Position numbers and translations under genes: made by a program | Notes under the pieces: generated by a model | Told to the model about the DNA's origin: nothing | What the model saw: the letters and a program-made list of their open reading frames with translations, nothing else | Databases searched by the model: none | From: Methanosarcinaceae archaeon | Lineage (GTDB): Archaea > Halobacteriota > Methanosarcinia > Methanosarcinales > Methanosarcinaceae | Length of the DNA: 64,000 bases | Reading direction: 5' to 3' | Assembly: GCA_020055655.1 (NCBI GenBank) | Contig: JAIPUR010000005.1 | Span: 62,001 to 126,000 of the forward strand | In this document: piece by piece, positions 26,067-35,810 of the stretch | Numbering within the stretch: position 1 is the first letter of the stretch | Layout: each line of letters starts with the position of its first letter

Positions 26067-28694
26067 TCAGTCAACAGACAGATACCCTTTCTTGCAAATA
26101 TATTTCTCAAACTCTATAAGGAAGAACACAGAGCTGGAAACGAGTACTATCATCAACCAGTCCACTGCCTCAATTGGAGCAGTGGAAAAGATGGAGTTTA
26201 TTGCAGGTACATAGGTTATCATCATTTGCAGCGCTATGACAATTGCTATACCTAAGAGCATAATCCTGTTTGACAGGATATCGCTGAATACATATTCGTA
26301 CATTGACTTCGAGTTGAACAGATAGAATATCTGGAAGAAAACTATGGTATTCAGAGCAATGGTACGTGAAGCATCTAGATTGCCACCGTTTTCCAGTTTC
26401 ATGAAGAAATTGAAATATGCACCTGCAACAATGAGCAATGAGACGAAGATCACTCTTCTTTTGATGAGCGGGGTCAATATCGCCTCTTTTGGAGGGCGTG
26501 GTGGCCTTTTCAGTATGCCCCTTTCCTTTGGCTCCATGGTTATGGGAACACCAAGGCCGATGGCGGTGACCGTGTTAAGCCACAGTATCTGCAGGGGTAC
26601 CAGTGGCAGTGTCATCCCAAGGATCACGGCAAACACAATGGAAAGTGCCTGTCCTCCGTTTGTGGGTAATGTCCATATCAGGATTTTCTGTATCTTACTG
26701 TAAACATCCCTACCCTCCTCGATTGCCGCCACGATCGAGGAGAAATTATCATCTGCCAGAACCATATTGGAAGCCTCTTTTGCAACCTCAGTACCGGTAA
26801 TACCCATGGATATGCCGATATCTGCGGTCTTCAGGGCAGGGGCATCATTGATACCGTCTCCTGTGACAGCGACAACCTCGTCCATCTCCTTGAGAAGACT
26901 GACCACACGCAGCTTGTCTTCCGGAGAGGTCCTTGCAAACACAGATACCTTTCCAAGAACCTCCTTGAGGTGCTCATCGGACATCTCGCCAATATCCATT
27001 CCTGCAAGGGCACCTTCTGTTTCAATACCGATTTTTGTGGCTATAGCATAAGCTGTCTTCAGGTGGTCTCCTGTTATCATTATTACCCGGATGCCTGCTG
27101 TCTTGCAGTGTCTGATAGCTTCCGCGACCCCTTCTCTGGGAGGGTCCATCATGCCCTGCAGGCCGGTGAACACCAGGTCCTTTATATCCTCAGCCTCTAT
27201 TCTTTCCACATCTGCAGGTACTTCCCTGTAAGCCATGCCCAGTACTCTAAGGGCATTGGAAGCCATCTGTTCAGCGGCATGATTTACACTTTCCGAATCC
27301 AGTGGTCCTGTGTTCTGTCCGTTAAACTGGGATATACACATGCTCAGGATCTTTTCAGGGGAGCCCTTTACATAAATGATCTTTGAGCCATCCTCTTTTT
27401 CATGCAGGGTTGCCATGAATCTTTCTTCCGGTTCGAAAGGTACGATATCCTTTCTGGGAAGATAGAATTTTCCGGCTTTCATACCCGAGATCAGGAGGGC
27501 TCCTTCTGTGGGGTCACCGTCTATATTATCAACGCCCCTGAATGAAGCATCATTACAAAGCACTCCTACCCGGAGAGTTTCCACAAGGGCTTTATCCTCC
27601 AGGGGATCAAATTTTGCTCCCTCCATCAGAAATTCACCTTCAGGAACGTAACCCGATCCTGTGATCTCATACAATTTACCGGCTGCATAGGCCTGGGTCA
27701 CGGTCATCTGGTTCCTTGTAAGAGTACCAGTTTTATCAGTGCATATTACAGTGGCACTTCCAAGTGTCTCTACAGCAGGTACCGTGCGGATGATGGTATT
27801 CCTTGCGGCCATCCTGTTAACTCCGATAGCCATAGAGATAGTTATGACTGCGGGCAATCCTTCGGGAATTGCAGCAACAGCAAGGCTTACGGAAGCCATG
27901 AAGATCTCAACGGTCTCAAATCCCCTGAACAGGCCAACGACAAATGTCAGGGCAGCTATGATAAGAATGACCACAGATAGTATTATGCTCATATGTGTCA
28001 TCTTACGCAGGAGGGGGGTGGACATCTCCTTACTTTCCCTGATGAATTCGGATATACGGCCGATCTGGGTCTTATTCCCTGTGGCCACCACAACACCTCT
28101 CCCCTGTCCCTGGTTTATAAGGGTTCCTGCAAAAGCAATACAAGCCGTGTCAATGGTATCCGCTTTCTTTTCCGCAGGTACGGATTCACCTGTCAGTATG
28201 GATTCATCGGCTCTCAGGTTCTTCGTATAGAACAATCTCATGTCGGCCGGAACTCTGTCCCCGGCCTCCAGAAGTACCACATCACCGATAACCAGCTCCC
28301 TGCTTGGAAGCACGGAGCTCACACCACTTCTCATTACTCTTGCTTCTGGTACAAGCAGCTTTGACAGTGACTCAAGCGCATTCTGTGCCTTTCCCTCCTG
28401 TATGAAACCTATTAGGGCATTTGCAAGAACCACCAACAGGATAACGACAGTATCTACATAGTGATCTAGGAAGAAGACGATAATAGCTGCTGCTATAAGC
28501 AGGTATATCAAGGGGCTTGCAAACTGTTTCAGGAAACGGTATACTGATCCATGCTCCTGTTTGGTGGATACTTCATTGTATCCGTCCCTTGCAAGTCTTA
28601 GCTCTGCCTCATCCTGGCTCAGGCCATCAGAATGACTGTTAAGTAAAGTAAAAACATCCTCTGAAGGAATGCCACACCACTTCTCCTCCGCCAT
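26067..28694 (-). CDS. P-type cation ATPase, Ca/Mn type (P2A-like)
   Basis: 875 residues, complete. The N-terminal cation-ATPase domain is followed by the TGES actuator loop (DESILTGESVPAEKK), the membrane motif VAAIPEGLPAVITISMAIGV, the phosphorylation site CTDKTGTLTRNQMTV, and hinge motifs MITGDHLKTA and VTGDGINDAPALKTADIGIS. The PEGLPA core and length match PMR1/SERCA-like Ca2+ (and Mn2+) pumps that export from the cytoplasm. It is monocistronic. Confidence 0.9.
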   Translation of the reverse strand: MAEEKWCGIPSEDVFTLLNSHSDGLSQDEAELRLARDGYNEVSTKQEHGSVYRFLKQFASPLIYLLIAAAIIVFFLDHYVDTVVILLVVLANALIGFIQEGKAQNALESLSKLLVPEARVMRSGVSSVLPSRELVIGDVVLLEAGDRVPADMRLFYTKNLRADESILTGESVPAEKKADTIDTACIAFAGTLINQGQGRGVVVATGNKTQIGRISEFIRESKEMSTPLLRKMTHMSIILSVVILIIAALTFVVGLFRGFETVEIFMASVSLAVAAIPEGLPAVITISMAIGVNRMAARNTIIRTVPAVETLGSATVICTDKTGTLTRNQMTVTQAYAAGKLYEITGSGYVPEGEFLMEGAKFDPLEDKALVETLRVGVLCNDASFRGVDNIDGDPTEGALLISGMKAGKFYLPRKDIVPFEPEERFMATLHEKEDGSKIIYVKGSPEKILSMCISQFNGQNTGPLDSESVNHAAEQMASNALRVLGMAYREVPADVERIEAEDIKDLVFTGLQGMMDPPREGVAEAIRHCKTAGIRVIMITGDHLKTAYAIATKIGIETEGALAGMDIGEMSDEHLKEVLGKVSVFARTSPEDKLRVVSLLKEMDEVVAVTGDGINDAPALKTADIGISMGITGTEVAKEASNMVLADDNFSSIVAAIEEGRDVYSKIQKILIWTLPTNGGQALSIVFAVILGMTLPLVPLQILWLNTVTAIGLGVPITMEPKERGILKRPPRPPKEAILTPLIKRRVIFVSLLIVAGAYFNFFMKLENGGNLDASRTIALNTIVFFQIFYLFNSKSMYEYVFSDILSNRIMLLGIAIVIALQMMITYVPAINSIFSTAPIEAVDWLMIVLVSSSVFFLIEFEKYICKKGYLSVD

Positions 28695-28981
28695 AATAAA
28701 AAGATATAGATGAAGAGATAAATAACTTATTATTATCCTTTTAATTCTAAATAATTAATTTTAATATTGCACATTTTGTTCAGTGCACAGACTATCATGG
28801 CATAAATCCTGAATGATGTTTTATATTCACAGGTAAATAATAAATATAATTAACAAAGGTAACTGTAATGTAAATGTAGACAGCTTCAGGAAATAAGGCA
28901 AAAACTATATACCCTTCCTGACAAACGGTAACGTTACTAACTCATCTACATATAAGCATTGTTCTTAGAGGAATATATCAA

Positions 28982-30397
28982 ATGTCTGCTTCCATGGTAG
29001 GAATGAGTTTTCTTGTTCTTGGTGTTGTCCTGCTTCTTGGCAAATTGATTAGGCTTAAGTCTCCTCAGCTTCAAAGTCTCTTTATCCCAAGTTCACTTAT
29101 AGGAGGATTCCTTGCTCTTCTCCTTGGTCCGGAACTCCTTGGTAATCTGGTGTCATGGGCAGGTTTTAATGAGTATTTCTTTTCCGACGGTCTGTTCCCA
29201 GCAGAGATGCTTGATGTATGGACAACTCTTCCAGGTCTCTTTATCAATATAATATTTGCCACGCTCTTTCTGGGTAAGAAAATTCCCGGCATCCGTGAAA
29301 TTTGGTTCCTGGCAGGTCCTCAGGTAGCTCACGGACAGACCATAGCATGGGGTCAGTATGTATTCGGAATACTGGTGACACTTCTCATACTGACACCATT
29401 CTTCGGGATAGACCCGATGGCAGGTGCCCTTATTGAGATATCCTTCGAAGGTGGACACGGTACTGCAGCAGGAATGGCAGCAACTTTTCAAGAACTGGGG
29501 TTTTCAGATGCAGCAGATCTGGCACTTGGTCTTGCCACCGTAGGTATCCTTTTTGGTGTCGTTTTTGGGATAGTACTCCTTAATTATGGAGTAAGGAAAG
29601 GCAAAACAGAGGTATTGTCAAGTGCGGATCATATATCCCTTGATGAGAGATATCAGAGCGGTATCATAGATTTCGATTCAAGGGAGTCTGCCGGTAAGAT
29701 CACAACAAGGCCTGAGTCCATCGAACCTCTTTCACTCCATTTTGCATATGTAGGGGTTGCTATCGGAATAGGTTATATTATCCTTCAGGTATTAATTCTT
29801 ATAGAAAAGATAACATGGGGTAATGCCACAGATATATACCTGATGTCACACATCCCGCTTTTTCCCCTGGCAATGATAGGGGGGATCCTTCTTCAGCTTT
29901 TCCTTGACAAATTCGATGTACACCAGACGCTTGACCGTAACCTCATGATGAGGATACAAGGTTTGTCGCTGGATATACTCATTACAAGTGCAATAGCAAC
30001 ACTCTCATTGACCGTAATTGGGAATAACCTTATGCCTTTCCTTATCCTTGCGACGGTGGGCATTGCATGGAACATGATAGCATTTTTGTTCCTGGGCCCA
30101 AGGATGATGCCTTCTTACTGGTTTGAAAGGAGTATAGGCAATTTCGGCCAATCCATGGGAATGACAGCAAGTGGCCTGCTCCTGATGAGGATTGCTGACC
30201 CGGGAAACAGATCACCTGCCCTGGAAGGTTTTGGGTATAAGCAACTCCTCTTTGAACCAATCGTTGGAGGTGGCATATTCACAGCTGCCTCTGTTCCCCT
30301 TATATTCTACTTCGGTCCTTTGCCTGTGCTCATCCTTGCAGCAATTATCATGCTTTTCTGGAGTGGGCTTGGATTGTTCTATTTCGGTCGTAAATAG
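28982..30397 (+). CDS. gltS: GltS-type sodium/glutamate symporter
   Basis: 471 residues, about 10-12 membrane helices in two inverted halves. The characteristic glycine-rich re-entrant loops are GGHGTAAGMAATFQELGFSD in the first half and GNFGQSMGMTASGLLLMRI in the second. A cytoplasmic loop of about 60 residues (KGKTEVLSSADHISLDERYQ) separates them. It probably imports glutamate or a related acid with sodium, fitting a marine methanogen that uses glutamate as an osmolyte. ATG 28982; the ribosome site is AGAGGAA. Confidence 0.87.
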   Translation: MSASMVGMSFLVLGVVLLLGKLIRLKSPQLQSLFIPSSLIGGFLALLLGPELLGNLVSWAGFNEYFFSDGLFPAEMLDVWTTLPGLFINIIFATLFLGKKIPGIREIWFLAGPQVAHGQTIAWGQYVFGILVTLLILTPFFGIDPMAGALIEISFEGGHGTAAGMAATFQELGFSDAADLALGLATVGILFGVVFGIVLLNYGVRKGKTEVLSSADHISLDERYQSGIIDFDSRESAGKITTRPESIEPLSLHFAYVGVAIGIGYIILQVLILIEKITWGNATDIYLMSHIPLFPLAMIGGILLQLFLDKFDVHQTLDRNLMMRIQGLSLDILITSAIATLSLTVIGNNLMPFLILATVGIAWNMIAFLFLGPRMMPSYWFERSIGNFGQSMGMTASGLLLMRIADPGNRSPALEGFGYKQLLFEPIVGGGIFTAASVPLIFYFGPLPVLILAAIIMLFWSGLGLFYFGRK

Positions 30398-30407
30398 AAC
30401 AAAAATG

Positions 30408-30420
30408 GGCTCTGTAGAAA
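30408..30420 (+). repeat. Solo IS left-end fragment
   Basis: GGCTCTGTAGAAA, identical to the fragment at 3568-3580. A weaker inverted match (TTTATACAGAGCT) lies near 31323-31335, so the flavodoxin-like gene is loosely bracketed by IS-end-like sequences. No transposase is present. Confidence 0.35.
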
Positions 30421-30473
30421 AAACTATGAAAAACATAATCCATGAGATTAAGGTGGCAATTCCCCTTGTTTAT

Positions 30474-31181
30474 TTATAAGTCTCCTTTTTCCATTTCTTC
30501 ATCCCAGTATTGATTAACGCCCGCCATAAATTCATGATCACTTATCAGTTCGGCATGAATACTTTCAATAATGTCTTCTGAAACCTGACCTTCCTTGACC
30601 ATTTCTTTGCCGGCCTCTCGCAGCGCATCATAAAATTCGTTTATTCTCTTTTTGACATTTTCATTAGGCCAGTCCTCTAATACTCCTCCACTATTTCGGT
30701 AGACTTCCAGTACGGGATTCTGAGACGCCATATATGCCTTGAACAAATCAAAATTATGTTCTCCGGGAAATCCTGCATTCGCAATCATAAAAAAACGTGG
30801 ATAGTGCAGTCTTTCCTCATGATAACAGCTTCCATCTTCATTTTTGTGAATATGTGGTGTTGCAGTAGGTAAGAGCCTTTCATTGAATTTTTTTAGTATT
30901 GAAGTCATGAATAATCCATAGACTGGAGTGGCCATTCCTACATAATCCGATTCATAAAAAAGATCTATGAGATGGGACATGTCATCATTTATTACGCATT
31001 TTCCGGGAGTTTTAGTCCAGCAACTAAAACAACCACAACAATGATTGATATTATGCTCTGCCAGGAACACCTCTTGTGTCTGAGCACCCGCCTGTCTGGC
31101 CCCCTCCAGTAAAGGATCAACGATCCGATGGGTATTGCTTTTTCTTTCTCTGGGACTACCATTGAAAACAGTTATTTTCAT
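30474..31181 (-). CDS. Flavodoxin-fold NAD(P)H/FMN reductase
   Basis: 235 residues from ATG 31181, which has AGGAG 7 nt upstream; the longer frame lacks a site. The N-terminus MKITVFNGSPRERKSNTHRI is the FMN-phosphate loop, and CCGCFSCWTKTPGKCVINDD is the Cys-rich segment of the iron-sulfur flavoprotein-like/NADPH-dependent FMN reductase group. ATPVYGLFMTSILKKFNERL forms the second FMN contact. It is probably a cytoplasmic electron-transfer or stress enzyme; the physiological partner is unknown. Confidence 0.85.
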   Translation of the reverse strand: MKITVFNGSPRERKSNTHRIVDPLLEGARQAGAQTQEVFLAEHNINHCCGCFSCWTKTPGKCVINDDMSHLIDLFYESDYVGMATPVYGLFMTSILKKFNERLLPTATPHIHKNEDGSCYHEERLHYPRFFMIANAGFPGEHNFDLFKAYMASQNPVLEVYRNSGGVLEDWPNENVKKRINEFYDALREAGKEMVKEGQVSEDIIESIHAELISDHEFMAGVNQYWDEEMEKGDL

Positions 31182-31336
31182 ATTAATTCTCCTATTTTTG
31201 AATTTTTTAGAGAAACTAACCCCTAATTTTAATTGAAGCATAATCTTATAAAAGAGGATGTATTCCATGAGTTTGCTTGCACTAAAAATGAAATTTCTTT
31301 TTCATTGATTATTCAAAGAGGATTTATACAGAGCTA

Positions 31337-34300
31337 TTATTCCTTAGCAGAATTTGATTGAAGTTTACTATTTATAGGTATTGTAACTGTAAAGCTACTT
31401 CCTTTTCCGACCTCACTTTCAACGGAGATACTTCCACCCTGCATCTCCACATATTTTTTTGTTAGTGCAAGCCCCAATCCAGTTCCACCATATCTTCTTG
31501 TAGTTGAACCATCGACTTGGGTAAAAGGATCAAATATTTTGTCCATATAGGTAGCTTCAATTCCAATGCCATTGTCTATTACTGAAAATATAACTTCATT
31601 TTCATGGGAGCTAATATTTATGTTTATTCTTCCCCCATCCTCAGTGAACTTAATGGCATTCTCCAGGAGGTTATATAGGATTCTTTTCATTTTTTGCAGA
31701 TCTGCAATCAGATTATCTGAAGAACAAATATTTTTTGTCGTAACTTCAATGTTCTTTTTTCTTGCAGCAGTTGATAAAAGGCTTATAATATCAGAAACCA
31801 ACTCTGAAATGGAGAAGGCTTCAATTCTAAGCTCTCCAATATTGGATGTTGACTCAGTATCTGAAAAATCAATCATTTTATCTACTACAGTTAATAGATT
31901 CTGCCCGCCTTGAAGAATATTAGTCGCATACTTTTGTTGAGTATCATTTAGATCATGATCAAGCAAAAGTTCACAAAAACCTAGCACAGCAGTCAATGGT
32001 GTTCTAAGCTCGTGGCTAACATTCTGGATAAAATCTTTTTTAATCCTGTTTGAATCATCTGCCGCGATCCTAGCATACAAAGTGGCTTCCTCAGACTTTA
32101 TTCGTTGATCAATATCACTTAGTAGACCTGCAAAACTAGATGGTGTAGTACTTTCATTAGTATAAAGTGGTTTTCCTTTTATTGAGACCCACTTCCACCC
32201 ACCAGATAAGCTTCTAAGTCTAAAATCCATTGATACAGACTCACATTTTTCAGCAGATTCCATAATTAGCTGTCTTAAAGTATTTGCATCTCCAGAATGC
32301 ACCAAAGAATAGAAATATTCCGCACTTAAATTAGAACCATGTTCGTTCAAGCCAAGCATTTTCAATGCATGGAGATCTGCTGAAATTGTTCTAGATTCCA
32401 GATCCAACTCCCAGAAACCCATTTTTGCTCCTTCAAGTACTGACTTTAGTTTATCTTCACTGAGTTTCAATTTTTCATCAGCCTTCTTCTGCTCTACAAC
32501 TTTCCATACAGAATCCATGAGTACAGTTAGCTGCTCAATATCTTCAGGAATATAATCAGTTAATTTATTGCCAACAGCCACAACAGCTACGATTCTGTTC
32601 AAGTGGAAAACGGGTATAGTCATGAACCTGTTAAGATCGACATGACCTTTTGGGAAACCTTTTTTGGCAGGATGAGGAACCTTCAAATCATTAATTATCA
32701 AAGCTTTTCTTTGTTTTACTGCTTGACTCCATACTCCTGATTCTTCTAAATTGAAAAATGTGCACACATCCAAATTACATTTATCATATATATTCTTTGA
32801 ATAAGAATGGAATTTGAATTGCTCGGTCTCCTCATTATAGAAGTACAGATACCCTATTTCACTTTTTGTAAATGCTACAATTTCATCCACTACATTTTTA
32901 AGGAATTCATCAAATGAATGTATTTCATGCTCCATTATATTTGCAAAACATTGCAAACGTTCCTCATTCAGCTTGATCTTTTCTTGGGCTTTATGACGCT
33001 CAATCTCAGCCGCTGCACGAGATGCAAAACTGTTGAGAACTGATCTTGTAAATGTTGAATCAACCATTGGTTTATCGTCAAGCAAAACCATCACACCAAT
33101 TGCTATTCCCTGGCTATTTATTAAAGGACTGCCATAATAGCTTTCAACACCCATTTCTTTTAGTAGAATGTCTTCTGGAAAAATATCCTGGACCTTTGAT
33201 GAATAAAAACATTCGCCATCTTGTAAAACATTATTACAGGGTGTGCCAATAAGAGGATAACTAAAGTTCTCAGAATATTCCCCATTATTCCACACAGCGA
33301 TGGTATTTGCAGTATTCGATTTGTTAGTATCTACTTCAGCTATCAATGCGTACTTTACATCCTGGAAAACTGCAATTTCACGAACCATGACCCTAAAAAT
33401 ATCTTCTTCAGAGAAAACAGAAGTTTCAGCAATGGTTATCAATGCATTTTCTGCTCTTTTAGTTTCAGTAATATCCCAGTTTGTTCCTACCATACGCACG
33501 GGATTGCCTGATTTATCCCTCTGGACACTAGCAAGTGCCCGAATGGTATGAACACTAGCGTCCGGCCAGAGAATACGGAACTCTGTATCAAACTCCGCCT
33601 CTCCGCGAATTGCCATCTGGAGTTCCTTACTGCTTCTTGCAAGGTCATCTGGATGGACTGACGCCTCCCAGGCCTCATAAGCACCTTTGAAGTCACTTTC
33701 TGAAACTCCATATAACTTGAACATCTGTTTATCCCAGACAAGTACATTGTTTTGAATGTCAAAATCCCATATACCGACTCCACCTGCTTTTGTTGCCAGC
33801 GCAAGTCTGTCCCTTGTTAATTTCAGTTCATTTTCTGATATTTTCTGGTCGTTAATGTCCCTACCCACGGCAATAATAGAAGAAATTTTGCCATCTTCAG
33901 AAAATACTGCTTTTAAGGACCATGAAATCCATTTCCAGCCATCAACAGTCATTAACCTATCTTCATGAGAAGCTTGATACGGAGGTTGCAATACACGTTT
34001 TAGAGAATATTGTGCACAAGGTAGATTTTCTTCAGGTATTAGAGAAAGCAGATCTTGGCCTAGCAACTGATCTTCACCCATTCCACAAATACTACAAAAA
34101 ACATCATTAACAAAAAAGATTTTACCTTCCTGATCGAAATTAATTAAAGCATCATTCTGGTTTTCAACAAGAAGCCTGTATTTTTGCTCACTCTCATTCA
34201 ATTTATTTTCTGCAAGCTTTCTTTCAGTAATGTCACGGATGAAAAGGGCACATTCTCCACCGTTATTTTCATGGAAATGAACACTTACTTCTACATCAAA

Positions 34301-34528
34301 AAAAATACCATCTTTTCTACGATGTTTGGATTCGAAACGATCAAAATCCTGTGAACAGGCTTTTTCATTATTTTGATACCTAGTTACATTTAGCATATTC
34401 AATTCAAAATCAGAAATATCCATTGAAGTCAATTCATCTTTGCTGTAACCTGTCATATTGGAATATGAATCATTGACTTCGATTATATTCCCAGTATTAT
34501 TAGTTAAACAAAATCCATCCATGGAAGT
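31337..34528 (-). CDS. PAS/GAF sensor histidine kinase, N-terminus cut by an IS
   Basis: At least 1061 residues remain. Domains in order: the end of a PAS domain (1-55), PAS (about 65-175), PAS (235-355), GAF (360-505), GAF (525-690), PAS (690-810), HisKA with NVSHELRTPLTAVLGF (about 830), and HATPase with LLENAIKFTEDGG, DNGIGI and GGTGLGLAL. The frame upstream of ATG 34522 still encodes the PAS residues TS but then runs straight into the end of the ISH3-type element at 34529, so the true N-terminus and promoter are gone. It may be expressed from the IS or be dead. No membrane segment remains; a lost sensor region is likely. Confidence 0.85.
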   Translation of the reverse strand, partial: TSMDGFCLTNNTGNIIEVNDSYSNMTGYSKDELTSMDISDFELNMLNVTRYQNNEKACSQDFDRFESKHRRKDGIFFDVEVSVHFHENNGGECALFIRDITERKLAENKLNESEQKYRLLVENQNDALINFDQEGKIFFVNDVFCSICGMGEDQLLGQDLLSLIPEENLPCAQYSLKRVLQPPYQASHEDRLMTVDGWKWISWSLKAVFSEDGKISSIIAVGRDINDQKISENELKLTRDRLALATKAGGVGIWDFDIQNNVLVWDKQMFKLYGVSESDFKGAYEAWEASVHPDDLARSSKELQMAIRGEAEFDTEFRILWPDASVHTIRALASVQRDKSGNPVRMVGTNWDITETKRAENALITIAETSVFSEEDIFRVMVREIAVFQDVKYALIAEVDTNKSNTANTIAVWNNGEYSENFSYPLIGTPCNNVLQDGECFYSSKVQDIFPEDILLKEMGVESYYGSPLINSQGIAIGVMVLLDDKPMVDSTFTRSVLNSFASRAAAEIERHKAQEKIKLNEERLQCFANIMEHEIHSFDEFLKNVVDEIVAFTKSEIGYLYFYNEETEQFKFHSYSKNIYDKCNLDVCTFFNLEESGVWSQAVKQRKALIINDLKVPHPAKKGFPKGHVDLNRFMTIPVFHLNRIVAVVAVGNKLTDYIPEDIEQLTVLMDSVWKVVEQKKADEKLKLSEDKLKSVLEGAKMGFWELDLESRTISADLHALKMLGLNEHGSNLSAEYFYSLVHSGDANTLRQLIMESAEKCESVSMDFRLRSLSGGWKWVSIKGKPLYTNESTTPSSFAGLLSDIDQRIKSEEATLYARIAADDSNRIKKDFIQNVSHELRTPLTAVLGFCELLLDHDLNDTQQKYATNILQGGQNLLTVVDKMIDFSDTESTSNIGELRIEAFSISELVSDIISLLSTAARKKNIEVTTKNICSSDNLIADLQKMKRILYNLLENAIKFTEDGGRININISSHENEVIFSVIDNGIGIEATYMDKIFDPFTQVDGSTTRRYGGTGLGLALTKKYVEMQGGSISVESEVGKGSSFTVTIPINSKLQSNSAKE

Positions 34529-35810
34529 TCAGTAGTTCTCTAATTTTTCTCTCCATCTTGTTCCTACCACTATTGAATTACCTTAAACACTGCACTACTA
34601 ACTGAATTCTTAACTTTCTTCTAAGCCATTCTTCAACAAACAGAATAAACCTGGCAAATCTGAACTTGTCTTCATCAACGATTATTGGACCTGGTTTTAC
34701 TATTGTGAAATGCTTTTTCTGGAGACAGAGCCATGCATTTCTCAGCAGGAACGATATTATTGTAAAGAAGTATCTCAAAGTTACATCTTTTGTTGATGTT
34801 CTTGGTTTAACGATATTTCTCATCCTGTATGATGACTCGATAGCAAACCGTCTTCTGTAGACGTTACTAACCTTTCTTTGAGACCATTTAATTCCATAAA
34901 CAACAAAAGCAAGGTTTTCACACCCATATTTGCCTCTTTTACCTTTCAGATACTTCACATCAATTACAATATCCAGATGAACTTCTTTCTTTTGAGCATT
35001 CTTCATTACATGTTCAGCAGACCTTGCTTTTCTCCCGTTAAGCAGTTGCTTGATCACTTTTCCTCTTCTTACTACTGGTGTAATGTGAGGGATATCTTTG
35101 TTCTGTAAGAACTCAAAAACATCAACTGAATAGAACTCTCTATCCAGACAAATTACCTTGATATTGAAATTCAGTTCCTCGATAAGGTTTATGAAATAAG
35201 TGAGGTAGTCAACCTTTGTTTTCTTCCTTTCAACAGGAAAAACTGCAAGAGTATATCTCTCATTCTTGTTTATGATAGACAGTGATACATATGAATAAAA
35301 AGAGTTAGTGGACTTCTTGGCCTGACTACGTATCACGTAGTCTTCATTGGATGGATTAACTTTTCCATAATATGGATCATTTGTAAAATCAATAGCAAAC
35401 TCATACTTTTTCTCTGGTTTTAGAGTACTGATAGAACCTTGAAGAAGAACGCTCTGATTTACCTGGATAAGTTCATCAAGACTTAGTTTCCTGAGATGAT
35501 ACCTTAAAGATGTCTCACATGGAATCTCTTGATAGTGTTTTGATGCCGAATGAACTGAACTCTTATCCACTGCCATGCATATGGCAGTGTAAAATAGATC
35601 TTTAGAGCTAAGTTGACCGTTAATCTTGATGTCGATATTATCTATAAGTGGTTTCAGAACAGCATCAATACATTGTTTTGGTCTTAATTCAAGTTTAGAA
35701 CTGGTTCGTGAATTGAATGCTAGAAATGACATATGGCGGCGTTCCCGCTGCATATAAAGCTATCGGGAAGCATAATTCGCTGGCTTATTCGAAATTAGCG
35801 AAGTACTGAA
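34529..35810 (-). mobile_element. ISH3-family insertion sequence, apparently complete
   Basis: About 1.28 kb. The ends are inverted repeats, TTCAGTAGTTCTCTAATTT at 34529-34547 and the complement of AAATTAGCGAAGTACTGAA at 35792-35810 (3 mismatches). One full-length transposase frame fills the middle. No convincing target-site duplication could be found, and the flanks are two different broken genes, so a deletion or recombination followed insertion. Confidence 0.8.
34578..35732 (-). CDS. ISH3-family transposase
   Basis: 384 residues from ATG 35732 (MSFLAFNSRTSSKLEL); an in-frame ATG 21 nt upstream at 35753 is also possible. DDE residues are recognisable in FAIDFTNDPYYG (first Asp), VICLDREFYSVDV (second Asp) and YRRRFAIESSYRMR (Glu), the spacing typical of ISH3-type transposases of archaea. 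The frame is intact, so this copy may still move. It is transcribed toward the histidine kinase remnant. Confidence 0.88.
   Translation of the reverse strand: MSFLAFNSRTSSKLELRPKQCIDAVLKPLIDNIDIKINGQLSSKDLFYTAICMAVDKSSVHSASKHYQEIPCETSLRYHLRKLSLDELIQVNQSVLLQGSISTLKPEKKYEFAIDFTNDPYYGKVNPSNEDYVIRSQAKKSTNSFYSYVSLSIINKNERYTLAVFPVERKKTKVDYLTYFINLIEELNFNIKVICLDREFYSVDVFEFLQNKDIPHITPVVRRGKVIKQLLNGRKARSAEHVMKNAQKKEVHLDIVIDVKYLKGKRGKYGCENLAFVVYGIKWSQRKVSNVYRRRFAIESSYRMRNIVKPRTSTKDVTLRYFFTIISFLLRNAWLCLQKKHFTIVKPGPIIVDEDKFRFARFILFVEEWLRRKLRIQLVVQCLR

Noticed and set aside
26061-28461. Several long frames on the + strand across the P-type ATPase
   Set aside because: They are antisense shadows of a gene with all motifs intact.
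28928-28937. Palindrome GTAACGTTAC upstream of gltS, resembling a TunR/ModE-type site
   Set aside because: It is only 10 bp, occurs once, is unlike the modA operators, and the gene has no link to Mo or W.
30405-31335. Flavodoxin-like gene as cargo between two IS ends
   Set aside because: The right-hand match is weak and there is no transposase, so a composite element is not supported.
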